A DNA stretch of 44,464 nucleotides, taken from NCBI GenBank assembly GCA_003556605.1, contig PWQX01000246.1, forward strand, positions 1 through 44,464, in the 5' to 3' direction. How positions within the stretch are numbered: position 1 is the stretch's first letter; every line of letters starts with the position of its first letter. The DNA comes from Spirochaetaceae bacterium. GTDB lineage: Bacteria; Spirochaetota; Spirochaetia; DSM-27196; SLAA01. Shown here piece by piece: positions 16,608 to 25,055 of this stretch. A program made the position numbers and the translations under genes. A model generated the notes under the pieces. The model ran no database searches. It was not told the DNA's origin and saw only the letters and a list, made by a program, of their open reading frames with translations.

Positions 16608-17640
16608 TGAACCGGTAGATTGTGTGGTGCCGATAGGCTCGGCTCGGCTCGAGAAACGGCGACGGGAAGTGCGGTTCGTTTACCGCGTTTGGAAAGTGCT
16701 GCGTTTCAAGGCACAGCGCGGAGCGGGCCGGCAGCTTGCTGCGGTGCCGGTCTTTCTTTCCTTTCAGCTTATTCCCGGTGTACAACTGCATCCCCGGTTT
16801 TGTGGTGAGGACCTCCATGCGGCGACCGCTATCGGGGTCGTAAACGTGCGCGACCGAGGTCAGTTCGCGCAGCGACTCATGCGGCGAAAACACAAAACAG
16901 TGATCGTACCCGCCTGGAACCGCGCCGATCTCGGCGCTGATTGCCTTCGAGCGTGTGAAGTCGAAAGGGGTGCCGGCAACCTCTCGCAGCTCACCGGTGG
17001 GTATAGATGCTTCGCTGACCGGCAGATAATGCGCGGCGTGTATCTCAACGCGGTGGTTTGAAATGCTGCGCGACTTGGGTCCTGCCAGATTGAAGTACGT
17101 GTGATTAGTGAGGTTCACCGGTGTGGTCTTGGTTGCTTGAGCCGAGTACAGTAAGCTCAACGCGCCGTCAGCGCTGAACGTGACTTCAACTTCAACCCAG
17201 AGCTTGCCCGGGTAGCGCTCTTCCTTATCGGGGCTGACACGCGAGAAGCGCACCCCGGCGCAGTCGGTATGACCGATAACCTCCGCAGACCACAAATGAG
17301 CGTCGAAGCCTTGGTGCCCGCCGTGGAGATGATTCTCACCCTCGTTACAGTGCAGCCGCACCGTCTTGCGGCCGATGCGAAACGTCCCGCCGGCTACGCG
17401 GTTCGCAACCCGTCCTACCGTCGCGCCGTAATACGGGTTGGGCTGCAGGTACGGCGCGAGCTCGTTGAACCCCAGCGTAATCTCTTCGCTCTTGCCGTGG
17501 CGGTCAGGCGTCTGCAGCGAGACCACTCGCGCACCGTAGTTGGTCAGCGCAAGCCGGTAGCCGGTCTCGGTGTCTATGCGAAAAAGCTCTACCGCGGAAC
17601 CGTCCGCGGTAGAGCCGTATTCATGTTTCTCGATTGTCAC
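16594..17640 (-). CDS. galM: Aldose 1-epimerase (galactose mutarotase)
   Basis: 348 residues; interconverts alpha and beta anomers of aldohexoses. Motifs are NYGARVVSLQTPDR, NPYYGATVGRVANRVAGG, the catalytic histidine regions (GENHLHGGHQGFD and NLTNHTYFNL), and the terminal PGMQLYTGN and CLETQHFPNAVN segments with the catalytic glutamate. The long open frame starts 66 codons upstream inside the previous gene in another frame, but homology begins at a GTG at 17640, seven bases after that gene's stop; this start is adopted. It forms an operon with the dihydroorotate-dehydrogenase-like gene. Confidence 0.9.
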   Translation of the reverse strand: MTIEKHEYGSTADGSAVELFRIDTETGYRLALTNYGARVVSLQTPDRHGKSEEITLGFNELAPYLQPNPYYGATVGRVANRVAGGTFRIGRKTVRLHCNEGENHLHGGHQGFDAHLWSAEVIGHTDCAGVRFSRVSPDKEERYPGKLWVEVEVTFSADGALSLLYSAQATKTTPVNLTNHTYFNLAGPKSRSISNHRVEIHAAHYLPVSEASIPTGELREVAGTPFDFTRSKAISAEIGAVPGGYDHCFVFSPHESLRELTSVAHVYDPDSGRRMEVLTTKPGMQLYTGNKLKGKKDRHRSKLPARSALCLETQHFPNAVNEPHFPSPFLEPSRAYRHHTIYRFSASR

Positions 17641-17647
17641 GATGGTG

Positions 17648-18661
17648 TTACACCAGCTTCGGCCGTTTGATGTACTCGTCGCTGCGCAGCAGCATGCGGA
17701 CATACTGGGCGCGGCGGTAGGTCCAACGGTCGGGGGTGTTCTCAACGCTGAGCTTGCCGCGGAAGTCATCGAGCGATGAGTAGCCTTTACGCTCCATCCA
17801 CTCTTCGATCTCGCGGAGGATGGTATGCATATGGTCAAGCGAGTTCTGATAGAGGCTGCTTACGGTCTGGAACACGTCGGCCCCGGCCAACAGTACGTCA
17901 ACCGCGTCCTTGCCGGAGTGAATCCCGTTGGACGCGCACAGCGCCGCCTTTACGTTGTCGGCGAGCAGCCCCACGAAGCGCAGCGCCAAACGGTGGTCGC
18001 TGGAGTGCGAGAGATTGAACGGGAAGTTCGCGGTCTCTTTGTCGATATCGAAGCTGGGGTGGAACATGCGGTTGAACAGCACCAAACCGTTTATACCGGT
18101 AGCGTCGAGCTTCTTGATGAACGCTAAGGGGCTGGTGTAAAACGGGCTCAGCTTGACTGCAACGGGAATATCTACTTTTTCCCGCACGGCACGCAGCGCC
18201 TCTACCTGAGCGTCTTCTATCTCTTGCGCGGTTTGATCAAAGTGTACCGGCAGCGCGTAGAAGTTCAACTCTAGTGCGTCGGCGCCGGTTTGAACGAGTT
18301 TCTCAGCCCATTCCACCCAGGTTTGGTGATTGACTGCGTTCAGGCTGGCGATCACCGGGATTGCGACCGATTCCTTCGCCTTGCGAACCCACATCAGATG
18401 CTCTTCCGGCCCGGAATGCTCTTTCTCGGGGAAAATGTTGGTCATTTCAGCGTGCCAGTCGTCGTACATCACCATATCTTCGTCGTGGCGATAGCGCTCG
18501 AGCTGAATCTGCTCTTCGAACAACGACTGAATCACCAGCGCGCCGGCGCCGTGTTCCTCGATCTTCTTTATGGCATCCATATGAGCGGTAAGGCTGCATG
18601 CCCCCACCACTAACGGGTTAGACAGAGGGATTCCCATGTAGTTGGTCTGTAGGTTCGGCAT
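17648..18661 (-). CDS. Dihydroorotate-dehydrogenase-like FMN flavoprotein
   Basis: 337 residues, TIM-barrel FMN enzyme of the PyrD/PreA type (GIPLSNPLVVGACSLT at the N-terminus, PVIASLNAVNHQTWVEWA, DALELNFYALP, IPVAVKLSPFYTSP, CASNGIHSGKDAVDVLLAGAD phosphate-binding end). These proteins are common next to other redox genes and are often not the true pyrimidine enzyme; the substrate here is unknown. AGGAGAG precedes the ATG. It is transcribed from the promoter at 18754-18782 and is followed by galM. Confidence 0.8.
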   Translation of the reverse strand: MPNLQTNYMGIPLSNPLVVGACSLTAHMDAIKKIEEHGAGALVIQSLFEEQIQLERYRHDEDMVMYDDWHAEMTNIFPEKEHSGPEEHLMWVRKAKESVAIPVIASLNAVNHQTWVEWAEKLVQTGADALELNFYALPVHFDQTAQEIEDAQVEALRAVREKVDIPVAVKLSPFYTSPLAFIKKLDATGINGLVLFNRMFHPSFDIDKETANFPFNLSHSSDHRLALRFVGLLADNVKAALCASNGIHSGKDAVDVLLAGADVFQTVSSLYQNSLDHMHTILREIEEWMERKGYSSLDDFRGKLSVENTPDRWTYRRAQYVRMLLRSDEYIKRPKLV

Positions 18662-18753
18662 CTAGGTCTCTCCTTTCCAAACGATCCTTAATTAGTAAGA
18701 AACGTCGTAATGTATTGCCTTGCGCGGGATCAGGCCAAATCAGTTACTTTTTT

Positions 18754-18782
18754 ATCATAGAATTGCTCAGCGTTTACGTCAA
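18754..18782 (-). promoter_or_regulatory. Sigma-70 promoter of the DHOD-like/galM operon
   Basis: On the minus strand TTGACG (18782-18777), 17-bp spacer, TATGAT (18759-18754). The leader before the ATG at 18661 would be about 85 nt. The remaining 160 bp of this divergent region show no gene. Confidence 0.75.
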
Positions 18783-18945
18783 TCTGAAATACCTGCCAAT
18801 ATTCGGAATCTACCGCGCATCTGGGCTTGTATTGCAATTTCAGGCGGTTTGGCATAGGGTCTTTGTGCGAGATTTGGGGATAGGCGAGCGCAGACCCCTG
18901 GTGCTGCGGGGCGGAGTATCTCACGCGTGGTGAAGGAATGAAACG

Positions 18946-20115
18946 ATGAGTGAAAGCTTTGCGCAGATTCTAAAACGGCTGCCGGAATACACCAAGACCA
19001 TCCGCCGGCTGGAGGACATCCTCCTTACGAATCTCGTAATGGTGGCCGAGATTCCCTCGCCGACCTTTGGCGAGCAGCGGCGGGTGCAGTGGGCGCTGGA
19101 CCGATTTACCGAATACCGCCTGGAACACTGCTCTATCGATGAGGCGGGCAACGCGCTCGCTATCCTTCCGGGCCGTTGCGCTGATCGCAATCTCTTAGTG
19201 GTCGCCCACCTCGATACTCCGGTGGATGAGAACCTCGACCACACCGTGACGGTGCAGCCCGGGCTGGTCTCCGGGGTAGGGCTTGCCGACAACAGTCTCG
19301 GCGTGGCGGCGTTGGTAACGCTTCCATTGGTGCTCAGCGGTCTCGGCCTCGAGCTGGAAAGCAATCTTATTCTCATGGGCAGCACGCGAGCGCTGGGTCG
19401 CGGTGATCTCGGCGGCACGCGCTTCTTCCTGAATAACACCGAGCTTGCGATAAACGCCGGATTATGCTTGGAGGGCGTTCGGCTCGGACGGCTGAGCTAC
19501 GCTACTATCGGGATGCTGCGCGGTGTAATCCGTTATCGCTTACCGGATGAGTACGACTGGACGCGTTTCGGCGCCGGCGGTGCGATTGTGAGTATGAACG
19601 ACATCATCACGCGAATCCTCGAGATTCCGCTTCCGCGCAGACCGCGCAGCGCGGTGGTGATGAGCTCAATCGAGGGCGGCGGTCCCGGAAGCAAGGTGCC
19701 GACCCATGCTGAGCTGCAGTTGGAAGTGCGCAGTGACTCAGGAGAGATCGTCGCCGACCTGCATCGCAAGATCGCTAATATCGCCTCGGAGGTTGCTTCG
19801 CTCGGGGGTGGTGAGGCGAGTCTCGAGGTTATCGCGCGGCGCCGACCCGGGGGATTGGAGTTCTCGCATCCGTTGCCCGAACGCGCGCGCGACATCCTCA
19901 ACGCGCTGGGATTGCCGCCGCGCATCTCGCCGAGCACCGCGGAACTGTCGGCGTTTGTTGATCGAGAGATTCCGGCGCTCAGGGTTGGACTTACTAGCGG
20001 GGAGGACCTCGATGAGGAGCGCGAGCAGCTTGAGGTTGCGCCCATCGCGAGTGGGATGGCCCAGGTTATCGCGCTGCTGCAGGCAATAGACCAGGGGTAC
20101 TGTGACCGTGGCTGA
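18946..20115 (+). CDS. M20-like metallopeptidase homologue lacking the catalytic Glu pair
   Basis: 389 residues with the two-domain M20/M42 design: metal ligands His88 and Asp90 in VVAHLDTPVD, Asp115 in GVGLADNSLG, and Glu176 in LCLEGVRLG, plus a lid/dimer domain at about 185-300. The place where these enzymes carry a Glu-Glu pair for metal binding and general base reads GSTRALGRGD (145-154), without any Glu. It may therefore be inactive, or hydrolyse with another residue. AAGGA precedes the ATG. It overlaps the glycosyltransferase gene by 14 bp, suggesting a shared function. Confidence 0.75.
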   Translation: MSESFAQILKRLPEYTKTIRRLEDILLTNLVMVAEIPSPTFGEQRRVQWALDRFTEYRLEHCSIDEAGNALAILPGRCADRNLLVVAHLDTPVDENLDHTVTVQPGLVSGVGLADNSLGVAALVTLPLVLSGLGLELESNLILMGSTRALGRGDLGGTRFFLNNTELAINAGLCLEGVRLGRLSYATIGMLRGVIRYRLPDEYDWTRFGAGGAIVSMNDIITRILEIPLPRRPRSAVVMSSIEGGGPGSKVPTHAELQLEVRSDSGEIVADLHRKIANIASEVASLGGGEASLEVIARRRPGGLEFSHPLPERARDILNALGLPPRISPSTAELSAFVDREIPALRVGLTSGEDLDEEREQLEVAPIASGMAQVIALLQAIDQGYCDRG

Positions 20116-21097
20116 GAACTGGCTAAAGACGAACACTTTCCATCATTCTGATTTTCGGGACCTGCAGCGGTTGGTGGACGAAAAGGAACGCTTAGGGCTC
20201 ACGATCTCGTTGTGTATCCCCACGCTCAATGAGCAAGCAACTATCGCGAAAGAAATCGTCGTTTTTCGAAGCGAGCTGCAGCAGCGCTACCCCCTTCTCG
20301 ATGAGATCGCGGTTATCGATTCCGGCTCAACCGATCAAACCCTTGAGGTTGCCGCCACCTTCGGCGCCGACACGTACTTGGCGTCCGACATTCTTCCCCA
20401 GATGGGGCCGAAGTGCGGCAAAGGCGAGAATCTCTGGAAGGCGATCTACCAGTTGCACGGTGACATCATCGTGTACATTGATGCCGATATCAAGAACATC
20501 CACCCGCGCTTCGTCTACGGTTTGGTCGCGCCGCTGGTGTACCAGCCCGCAATTCAATACGTCAAGGCGTTTTACGACCGCCCCTTAGCCTCGAGTGGGG
20601 GAGTGCGCCCCACCGGCGGCGGGCGAGTGACCGAGATCCTGATTCGTCCGTTGTTTTCGCTGTTCTTTCCGGAGTTGTCGCTGATCATTCAGCCGCTGTC
20701 CGGCGAGTACGCCGTGCGCCGCGAAGTCTTGGAGGCGATTCCATTCCCGATCGGCTACGGAGTTGAGACATCTCATCTGCTCGACGTCTACACTCGCTGG
20801 GGCATGGGGGCGTTCGCACAGACCGATCTTGATCAGCGCGTGCACTTCAATCAGCCGACGATGAATCTTGGACGAATGGCGTTCACGATCCTGCAGACCT
20901 TTCTTGCGCGTGCTGAGTCTCTCGGCGTCGTTAGCGGGCTCCCGGAGCTGAACCACGTGCTGAGACAGTTTCAAGCGTACGACGAGGAGTATGAGGCGGT
21001 TGAGTATGAGTTTGTCGAAGAGGAACGGCCGCCGATGGTCACAGTCCCGGAATATCGCACCATGAGGAGCTCAAGCCATGTCAAACAGCCCGGTTGA
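20102..21097 (+). CDS. gpgS: Glucosyl-3-phosphoglycerate synthase-like glycosyltransferase
   Basis: 331 residues, GT-A fold, family GT81/GT2 type. The N-terminus has LCIPTLNEQATIAKEI, then VIDSGSTDQT, the metal-binding DAD (127-129) in YIDADIKN, and the diagnostic GpgS block GGGRVTEILIRPLFSLFFPE with QPLSGEYAVRREVLE. GpgS moves glucose from NDP-glucose to 3-phosphoglycerate on the way to glucosylglycerate, a compatible solute. The phosphatase GpgP is not nearby. A GTG start at 20102 (or 20108) lies within the end of the peptidase gene; the 3' end overlaps the ABC ATPase gene by 20 bp. Confidence 0.82.
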   Translation: MTVAENWLKTNTFHHSDFRDLQRLVDEKERLGLTISLCIPTLNEQATIAKEIVVFRSELQQRYPLLDEIAVIDSGSTDQTLEVAATFGADTYLASDILPQMGPKCGKGENLWKAIYQLHGDIIVYIDADIKNIHPRFVYGLVAPLVYQPAIQYVKAFYDRPLASSGGVRPTGGGRVTEILIRPLFSLFFPELSLIIQPLSGEYAVRREVLEAIPFPIGYGVETSHLLDVYTRWGMGAFAQTDLDQRVHFNQPTMNLGRMAFTILQTFLARAESLGVVSGLPELNHVLRQFQAYDEEYEAVEYEFVEEERPPMVTVPEYRTMRSSSHVKQPG

Positions 21098-21938
21098 GTT
21101 CGCTAACGTCGATTTCTTTTACACCGGCAACGATCCCGAGCTCGGTGCTCAGCCGGAAGGCGGTCTTAAGGCGGCCGAAGACGTCACTCAAGTCTTCTCC
21201 GAGCTAAGTCTCGAGCTACCGGACGGTGTTATGTCGTTGGTTGGGCAGAACGGCAGCGGCAAATCGACGTTGTTGCTGCTTGCAGGTGCCAGGCTGTTTC
21301 CGGCCCGGGGCACGGTCACGCTGCTCGGCTCCGACACGCGTATGTTTGTCGGGGCTGTTGAGGATCCTGAGCTCGAACAGCGTCGTAACGAACTGGTATC
21401 GTTCGTGTATCAGAATATGGAGTTCGAGACGCACGACTCAATCGGTGATCTGATGGAGTTTGTATATGAAAACGGATTCCATGGCGACAGAAGCCCGTCG
21501 TTTCTAGGCGAGCTGCAGCGGACGCTTGAGTTGGATGGGGTGCTTGAGAAACGCACGCAACAACTGAGCAAAGGGCAACTGCAGCGCGCGATCATCGCGT
21601 TCAGTATGCTATACGGCTCGCGCATCATCATGATGGATGAGCCTGTTTTCGCGCTCGAGGAGTATCAGAAGCACCGGGCGTTTGAGCTCTTGACCGATTT
21701 CGCCGCGCGTACCGGTACCAGTGTGTACTACTCGGTACACGAGCTCGAGCTGACGCGCAAGTACTCGCAGTATATGGCGCTGTTCTATAGCTCCGACACC
21801 GTATGCATAGGGCCGACCGAGGAGTTGTATTCCAGAGAGAATATCGAAGAAGCCTACCAGGTGCCGATGGATATGCTGCATCGGAAGGAAGGTCTGTATC
21901 GCGAAGCGCTCCTGAAGCTCAGCAAACAGAAGCCGTAA
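21078..21938 (+). CDS. ABC transporter ATP-binding protein without a permease
   Basis: 286 residues. Walker A GQNGSGKST (56-64), signature LSKGQ (163-167), Walker B RIIMMDEP (182-189) and switch His221 are intact, so ATP hydrolysis is likely. An extra segment follows Walker A (about 84-105), and the Q-loop region reads VYQNMEFE. No membrane subunit is encoded nearby; it may pair with a permease elsewhere or act as a soluble ATPase. AGGAG precedes the ATG, which lies inside gpgS, so expression is linked to glycosyltransferase synthesis. Confidence 0.82.
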   Translation: MSNSPVEFANVDFFYTGNDPELGAQPEGGLKAAEDVTQVFSELSLELPDGVMSLVGQNGSGKSTLLLLAGARLFPARGTVTLLGSDTRMFVGAVEDPELEQRRNELVSFVYQNMEFETHDSIGDLMEFVYENGFHGDRSPSFLGELQRTLELDGVLEKRTQQLSKGQLQRAIIAFSMLYGSRIIMMDEPVFALEEYQKHRAFELLTDFAARTGTSVYYSVHELELTRKYSQYMALFYSSDTVCIGPTEELYSRENIEEAYQVPMDMLHRKEGLYREALLKLSKQKP

Positions 21939-22016
21939 CGCGCGCTGAGCCGGCTGCCGCCTGCGGAGGCGAATCCTTGATGGAGCCATTATAACGTGAC
22001 GATGAGGCTTTAGCCG

Positions 22017-24290
22017 CTACCACTTGCGCCGGCGCAGGCGCGAGAACAGACCGCGCCGAGCCGGGGCGCTGCAGTGCAGCCTCACGAGCAGCGCAGCAAT
22101 CAACAGCTTCAATCGATCGAACCCAATCAGCGTATCGTCCTCGAGGATGGTCGCAACGAGCTGAGCCGCATGAGATCGCGGCTTCTTTTCCTGCGTAGCG
22201 GTAAACTCCTCGAACAACGCACGGGCTCGTGAAGCGAACGTTTCGGTGGTTTCGGCAAGGGCTCCCAGCATGGCGTTCAAGGCCGGTGCCTGCCCGCTGC
22301 ACTTGGAGTACCGCCGTTCCTCTTCAAGAAAGCGCTCGAGCTCATCGATGCCCTCGGAGCGGTCCTCCAAGAAGCGCGAATAGATTGGGTAGAACCAGTC
22401 GACGAGTCCTAAAATCCCCATAATCGCGAGCACCAGCTCATCGCGTACATAGGGCGCTCGGGCTTCTTGGTGCACGCGATCGAGTAATACCGGCAGTGAA
22501 CCGGTGTCGCCGAACAGCTTGAGCGCCATCGCGGCGTGGATGGTCACCATGGGGTGGCTACTGATACGCATGATGGTTTGAATCTCAGAGATAATCCGAC
22601 GGTCGTTGATCTGGGCCAGCGCCACCATACTGCGAGCAGCCAGCAGGTGGTCGTCGGAGTACATGGTTTTTCGCAGCGCCGGTTTGGCGCGTTCAAGCTT
22701 GCGAGTGCCGATAACGCGTGCAGCGAAAAACGCGGTGGTGAACTCCTGGGTGGTCAAATGCGCGATGAGTGCCTCCTCGGCGGCGCGGTCCAGCGGGAGA
22801 TGCTCGAGAGCCGCGAGCGCCTCGGTCCGTACTTCGTAACTCGGCGAGCTGAGCTTCTGCACAACCTGCTGCAGCGGCATTCCCGAGTGTGATTCGCCCA
22901 GCTCGTGAAGCAATCGGCGCTCGTCGGTGATTGAGTGTGGCTGGTCGAGCTGGTGCAGCAGGTTGATCGCGCGCAGGTCGCGGATCGAAAAGATGACACC
23001 GAACGCATCTCGAAACGAGCGCGCACCGCGGCGCTCCAGCCGGCTATTCAGTAAGAACGCCGCGGCGAGCAGAACGATCATCAAGCTGAAGAACACACGG
23101 AACCCGGCCGCCGGGCCTTCTATCCCAATCACCGGCATGAGGTCAAGCAGAACACCGCCGAACAAGGCGCCCAGACTTCCACCCACACCCAAGGTGAGAA
23201 AATACAGAATGCCGAGATTGAGCTGGTCCCGTGGATCAACCAGACCGAAGAAATACACCTGGGCCGAGTTCTCACCGCCGGTGAGTCCCATAGTGGCGAA
23301 GAAAAACACGGCCGAGAGAAACAGTACAAGCGTTGTGTCGGTGAGCGCGGGAGCGAATGCGGCGGGAATCAGGCTCGCTGCGTACAGCGCGGTGAACAAG
23401 AGGTAGATCGGCTTAGCACCCAGGCGGTCGATCAGCAAGCGCGCGAGGTATCCCATGCAAACCGCCCCAAGACTGCCGACCACGGTGAAAAAGATCGCCA
23501 CGCTATCCGGCTGGGCGTAGACTTGTTTGGCGTACACGATGAGGAAGCTGCGGCCCATGCCCGCGAGCACGCCGAAAAACGCAAAGCCCGCGATGAAGCG
23601 CGCGAAGTTGGGTTGCGCGAGCGAGCGGGAAACGGTCTCGATGAGCGACTGGCCGGCCCCCAAACGCGTTTCGGCCAGCTCAGGCAGCTTGTAAACCAGC
23701 GCCGTGGAGAAGAACCCGGCTGCGATTCCGGCTCCTATGAACAACGCGTAGCGCGACAACGGTGCGCGCGCGCCCAACAGGGCGGCGATCGCGAGGCCCG
23801 CCGCAATGGAGACTGTGGCAACGATCATATGAAAGCGCGAGACGTAATCGCCGCGATCGCGCCCCGCCGAAAGCGCCGCCAAGGTTGGGCTTTCACCAAT
23901 CATGCCCACCCCGCGCGCGGCGTGGAAACCCAACGTACACATAAGCAATAGCACGAGTGCCGCCCCCGTGCCGGCGTGTACCGCTACCAGCGGAATACTG
24001 AGAGCCGGCAGCATCAGCAGATAGCGTGTCAGCCACGCGTGTCCGAACAGCTTGACGACTCCAAGGCGCGAGACCAAGCGCTTGCCCAGAACCATGAAAA
24101 AGAACGCCACATACGGAAACGACGCAAGCACGCCGATCAGCGCAGCACTTGCGCCAAGCCGTAAGGCAAGCAATGTGATCATGTTTCCCGAAAGCAGGAG
24201 GAATGAGAATGTATTAACGACCGCGAACGCGTTGAATACCCTTCGCCCGCGCCGTTTTTCCGCGCCGGACAAACCGGCCCCGCGCTGCAT
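22017..24290 (-). CDS. MFS transporter fused to C-terminal HEAT-like repeats
   Basis: 757 residues. Residues 1-430 form twelve hydrophobic helices of a major facilitator protein (FNAFAVVNTFSFLLLSGNM, LGVVKLFGHAWLTRYLL, GVGMIGESPT, GLTGGENSAQVYFFGLV). After a short linker, residues about 460-690 are soluble pairs of helices of HEAT type (SSPSYEVRTEALAALEHL, SSHPMVTIHAAMALKLFGD), and the tail is basic (RRGLFSRLRRRKW). The repeats should lie in the cytoplasm and may bind a partner or regulate transport. It is convergent with the ABC gene. Substrate unknown. AAGGA lies about 12 nt before the ATG. Confidence 0.85.
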   Translation of the reverse strand: MQRGAGLSGAEKRRGRRVFNAFAVVNTFSFLLLSGNMITLLALRLGASAALIGVLASFPYVAFFFMVLGKRLVSRLGVVKLFGHAWLTRYLLMLPALSIPLVAVHAGTGAALVLLLMCTLGFHAARGVGMIGESPTLAALSAGRDRGDYVSRFHMIVATVSIAAGLAIAALLGARAPLSRYALFIGAGIAAGFFSTALVYKLPELAETRLGAGQSLIETVSRSLAQPNFARFIAGFAFFGVLAGMGRSFLIVYAKQVYAQPDSVAIFFTVVGSLGAVCMGYLARLLIDRLGAKPIYLLFTALYAASLIPAAFAPALTDTTLVLFLSAVFFFATMGLTGGENSAQVYFFGLVDPRDQLNLGILYFLTLGVGGSLGALFGGVLLDLMPVIGIEGPAAGFRVFFSLMIVLLAAAFLLNSRLERRGARSFRDAFGVIFSIRDLRAINLLHQLDQPHSITDERRLLHELGESHSGMPLQQVVQKLSSPSYEVRTEALAALEHLPLDRAAEEALIAHLTTQEFTTAFFAARVIGTRKLERAKPALRKTMYSDDHLLAARSMVALAQINDRRIISEIQTIMRISSHPMVTIHAAMALKLFGDTGSLPVLLDRVHQEARAPYVRDELVLAIMGILGLVDWFYPIYSRFLEDRSEGIDELERFLEEERRYSKCSGQAPALNAMLGALAETTETFASRARALFEEFTATQEKKPRSHAAQLVATILEDDTLIGFDRLKLLIAALLVRLHCSAPARRGLFSRLRRRKW

Positions 24291-24394
24291 CTCTTGTGGT
24301 TCCTTGCGCCTTGTTGTGTGCTACCGCCGCACGGAAGTCATTTGCCGTAAGCCCCGCGCCGTACGGCTATAGTATAGCTCACCGTGTCGCTACA

Positions 24395-24424
24395 TTGACA
24401 CCGATTGCTGCGTTGTGGTAGCGT
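24395..24424 (+). promoter_or_regulatory. Promoter of the tRNA-Pro gene
   Basis: Consensus -35 TTGACA (24395-24400), 18-bp spacer, weaker -10 TAGCGT (24419-24424), with the predicted start about 12 nt before the tRNA. Confidence 0.5.
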
Positions 24425-24442
24425 TTCAAGAGTTACGAACAA

Positions 24443-24516
24443 CGGGCTGTAGCGCAGTGGTTTAGCGTACCGGTCTGGGGGACCGGGGGTCGGCGGTTCA
24501 AATCCGCCCAGCCCGA
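24443..24516 (+). tRNA. tRNA-Pro (anticodon GGG)
   Basis: 74-nt cloverleaf: acceptor stem CGGGCTG / CAGCCCG with discriminator A, D-arm with AGCGCAGTGG-TTAGCG, anticodon stem CCGGT / ACCGG around loop CTGGGGG (anticodon GGG, reading CCC), and T-arm CGGCG-GTTCAAATC-CGCC. The CCA end is not encoded. A promoter lies upstream and a hairpin downstream. Confidence 0.95.
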
Positions 24517-24521
24517 TATTA

Positions 24522-24541
24522 GGGCCCGCATACGCGGGCCC
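24522..24541 (+). terminator. Hairpin after the tRNA-Pro gene
   Basis: GGGCCCGC (24522-24529) with GCGGGCCC (24534-24541), 4-nt loop, five bases after the tRNA. There is no T-run; the following bases belong to the IS110 remnant, which may have removed the original tail. Confidence 0.55.
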
Positions 24542-24545
24542 CCAT

Positions 24546-24692
24546 GACAACTGCGTCCTCCGGACCTAACTCGGCGAGATACGCCTCCATCTGACATGAA
24601 AGCAGAAACCGAATCTCTCGGCCCTCTCGATCAAGGACCGATACCGTCGAGTACTACTTGTGCCGATCGATACCATGAAATCGTGTAATCAT
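24546..24692 (-). pseudogene. IS110-family transposase remnant, N-terminal piece with an in-frame stop
   Basis: Read on the minus strand from an ATG at 24692 (GAGGAGGAG just upstream), the frame gives MITRFHGIDRHK, a TAG, then YSTVSVLDREGREIRF and LAELGPEDAVVM. This is the N-terminal RuvC-like (DEDD) part of IS110 transposases, whose first catalytic Asp lies in HGIDRHK. It carries a nonsense codon after 12 residues and is cut off after about 49, exactly where the hairpin of tRNA-Pro begins. The rest of the element is gone. Confidence 0.7.
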
Positions 24693-24840
24693 CGTCTCCT
24701 CCTCTTTCTCCTGAAAGCAAGAGAGCAGAGTACCGATTCCCCGTGGTCGCAACCCGTGTCAGCGGGGCGCCACAGAAAAGCTACAGGCCATCCACTGTCC
24801 TGATCTTTTCGCTTCCGGATTGCTTGTGATCAGGAGCAGT
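24693..24840 (-). other. Possible non-coding left end of the IS110 remnant
   Basis: The stretch upstream of the transposase start has no reading frame but contains a perfect 8-bp inverted repeat, TCCTGATC (24798-24805) and GATCAGGA (24828-24835). In IS110 elements this place holds the left end and the bridge RNA that guides recombination. A remnant of that RNA is therefore possible here, but no loop or target sequence can be assigned. Confidence 0.25.
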
Positions 24841-24877
24841 TTAACACCACCGACCGCGTAATGCGCCTAACCGACGC

Positions 24878-25023
24878 TTTACACGAAAACATAACAACCT
24901 ATAATTGGCTCGGTGCGCGGCGGGCGGTTTCTCGGCCTGGTGATGGATGACGATAACCAGGCCAATCTCACCGAGAAATGTCTTAGCGCCTGGGTCCGGG
25001 ATCTCCGCAAACGGTTCGCGTGA
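24878..25023 (+). other. Promoter-like sequence followed by a 36-codon orphan ORF
   Basis: TTTACA (24878-24883), 16-bp spacer and TATAAT (24900-24905) look like a good sigma-70 promoter. A GTG at 24913 opens a frame ending in TGA at 25023 (contains VMDDDNQANLTEK and VRDLRKRFA). There is no ribosome binding site and the sequence is not recognised; it may be the tail of a gene lost beside the IS110 insertion. The rest of the interval 24841-25055 shows no other feature. Confidence 0.3.
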
Positions 25024-25055
25024 GGTTCAGTCGGCCAAGCCGGCCGGGCCCTAGG

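Noticed and set aside
18730-18924. Minus-strand 64-codon frame in the divergent intergenic region
   Set aside because: It overlaps the promoter at 18754-18782 and has no recognisable domain or ribosome binding site.
24338-24550. Minus-strand 70-codon frame containing GGFEPPTPGPPD
   Set aside because: It is the antisense translation of the tRNA-Pro gene, a well-known false protein; it has no ribosome binding site.
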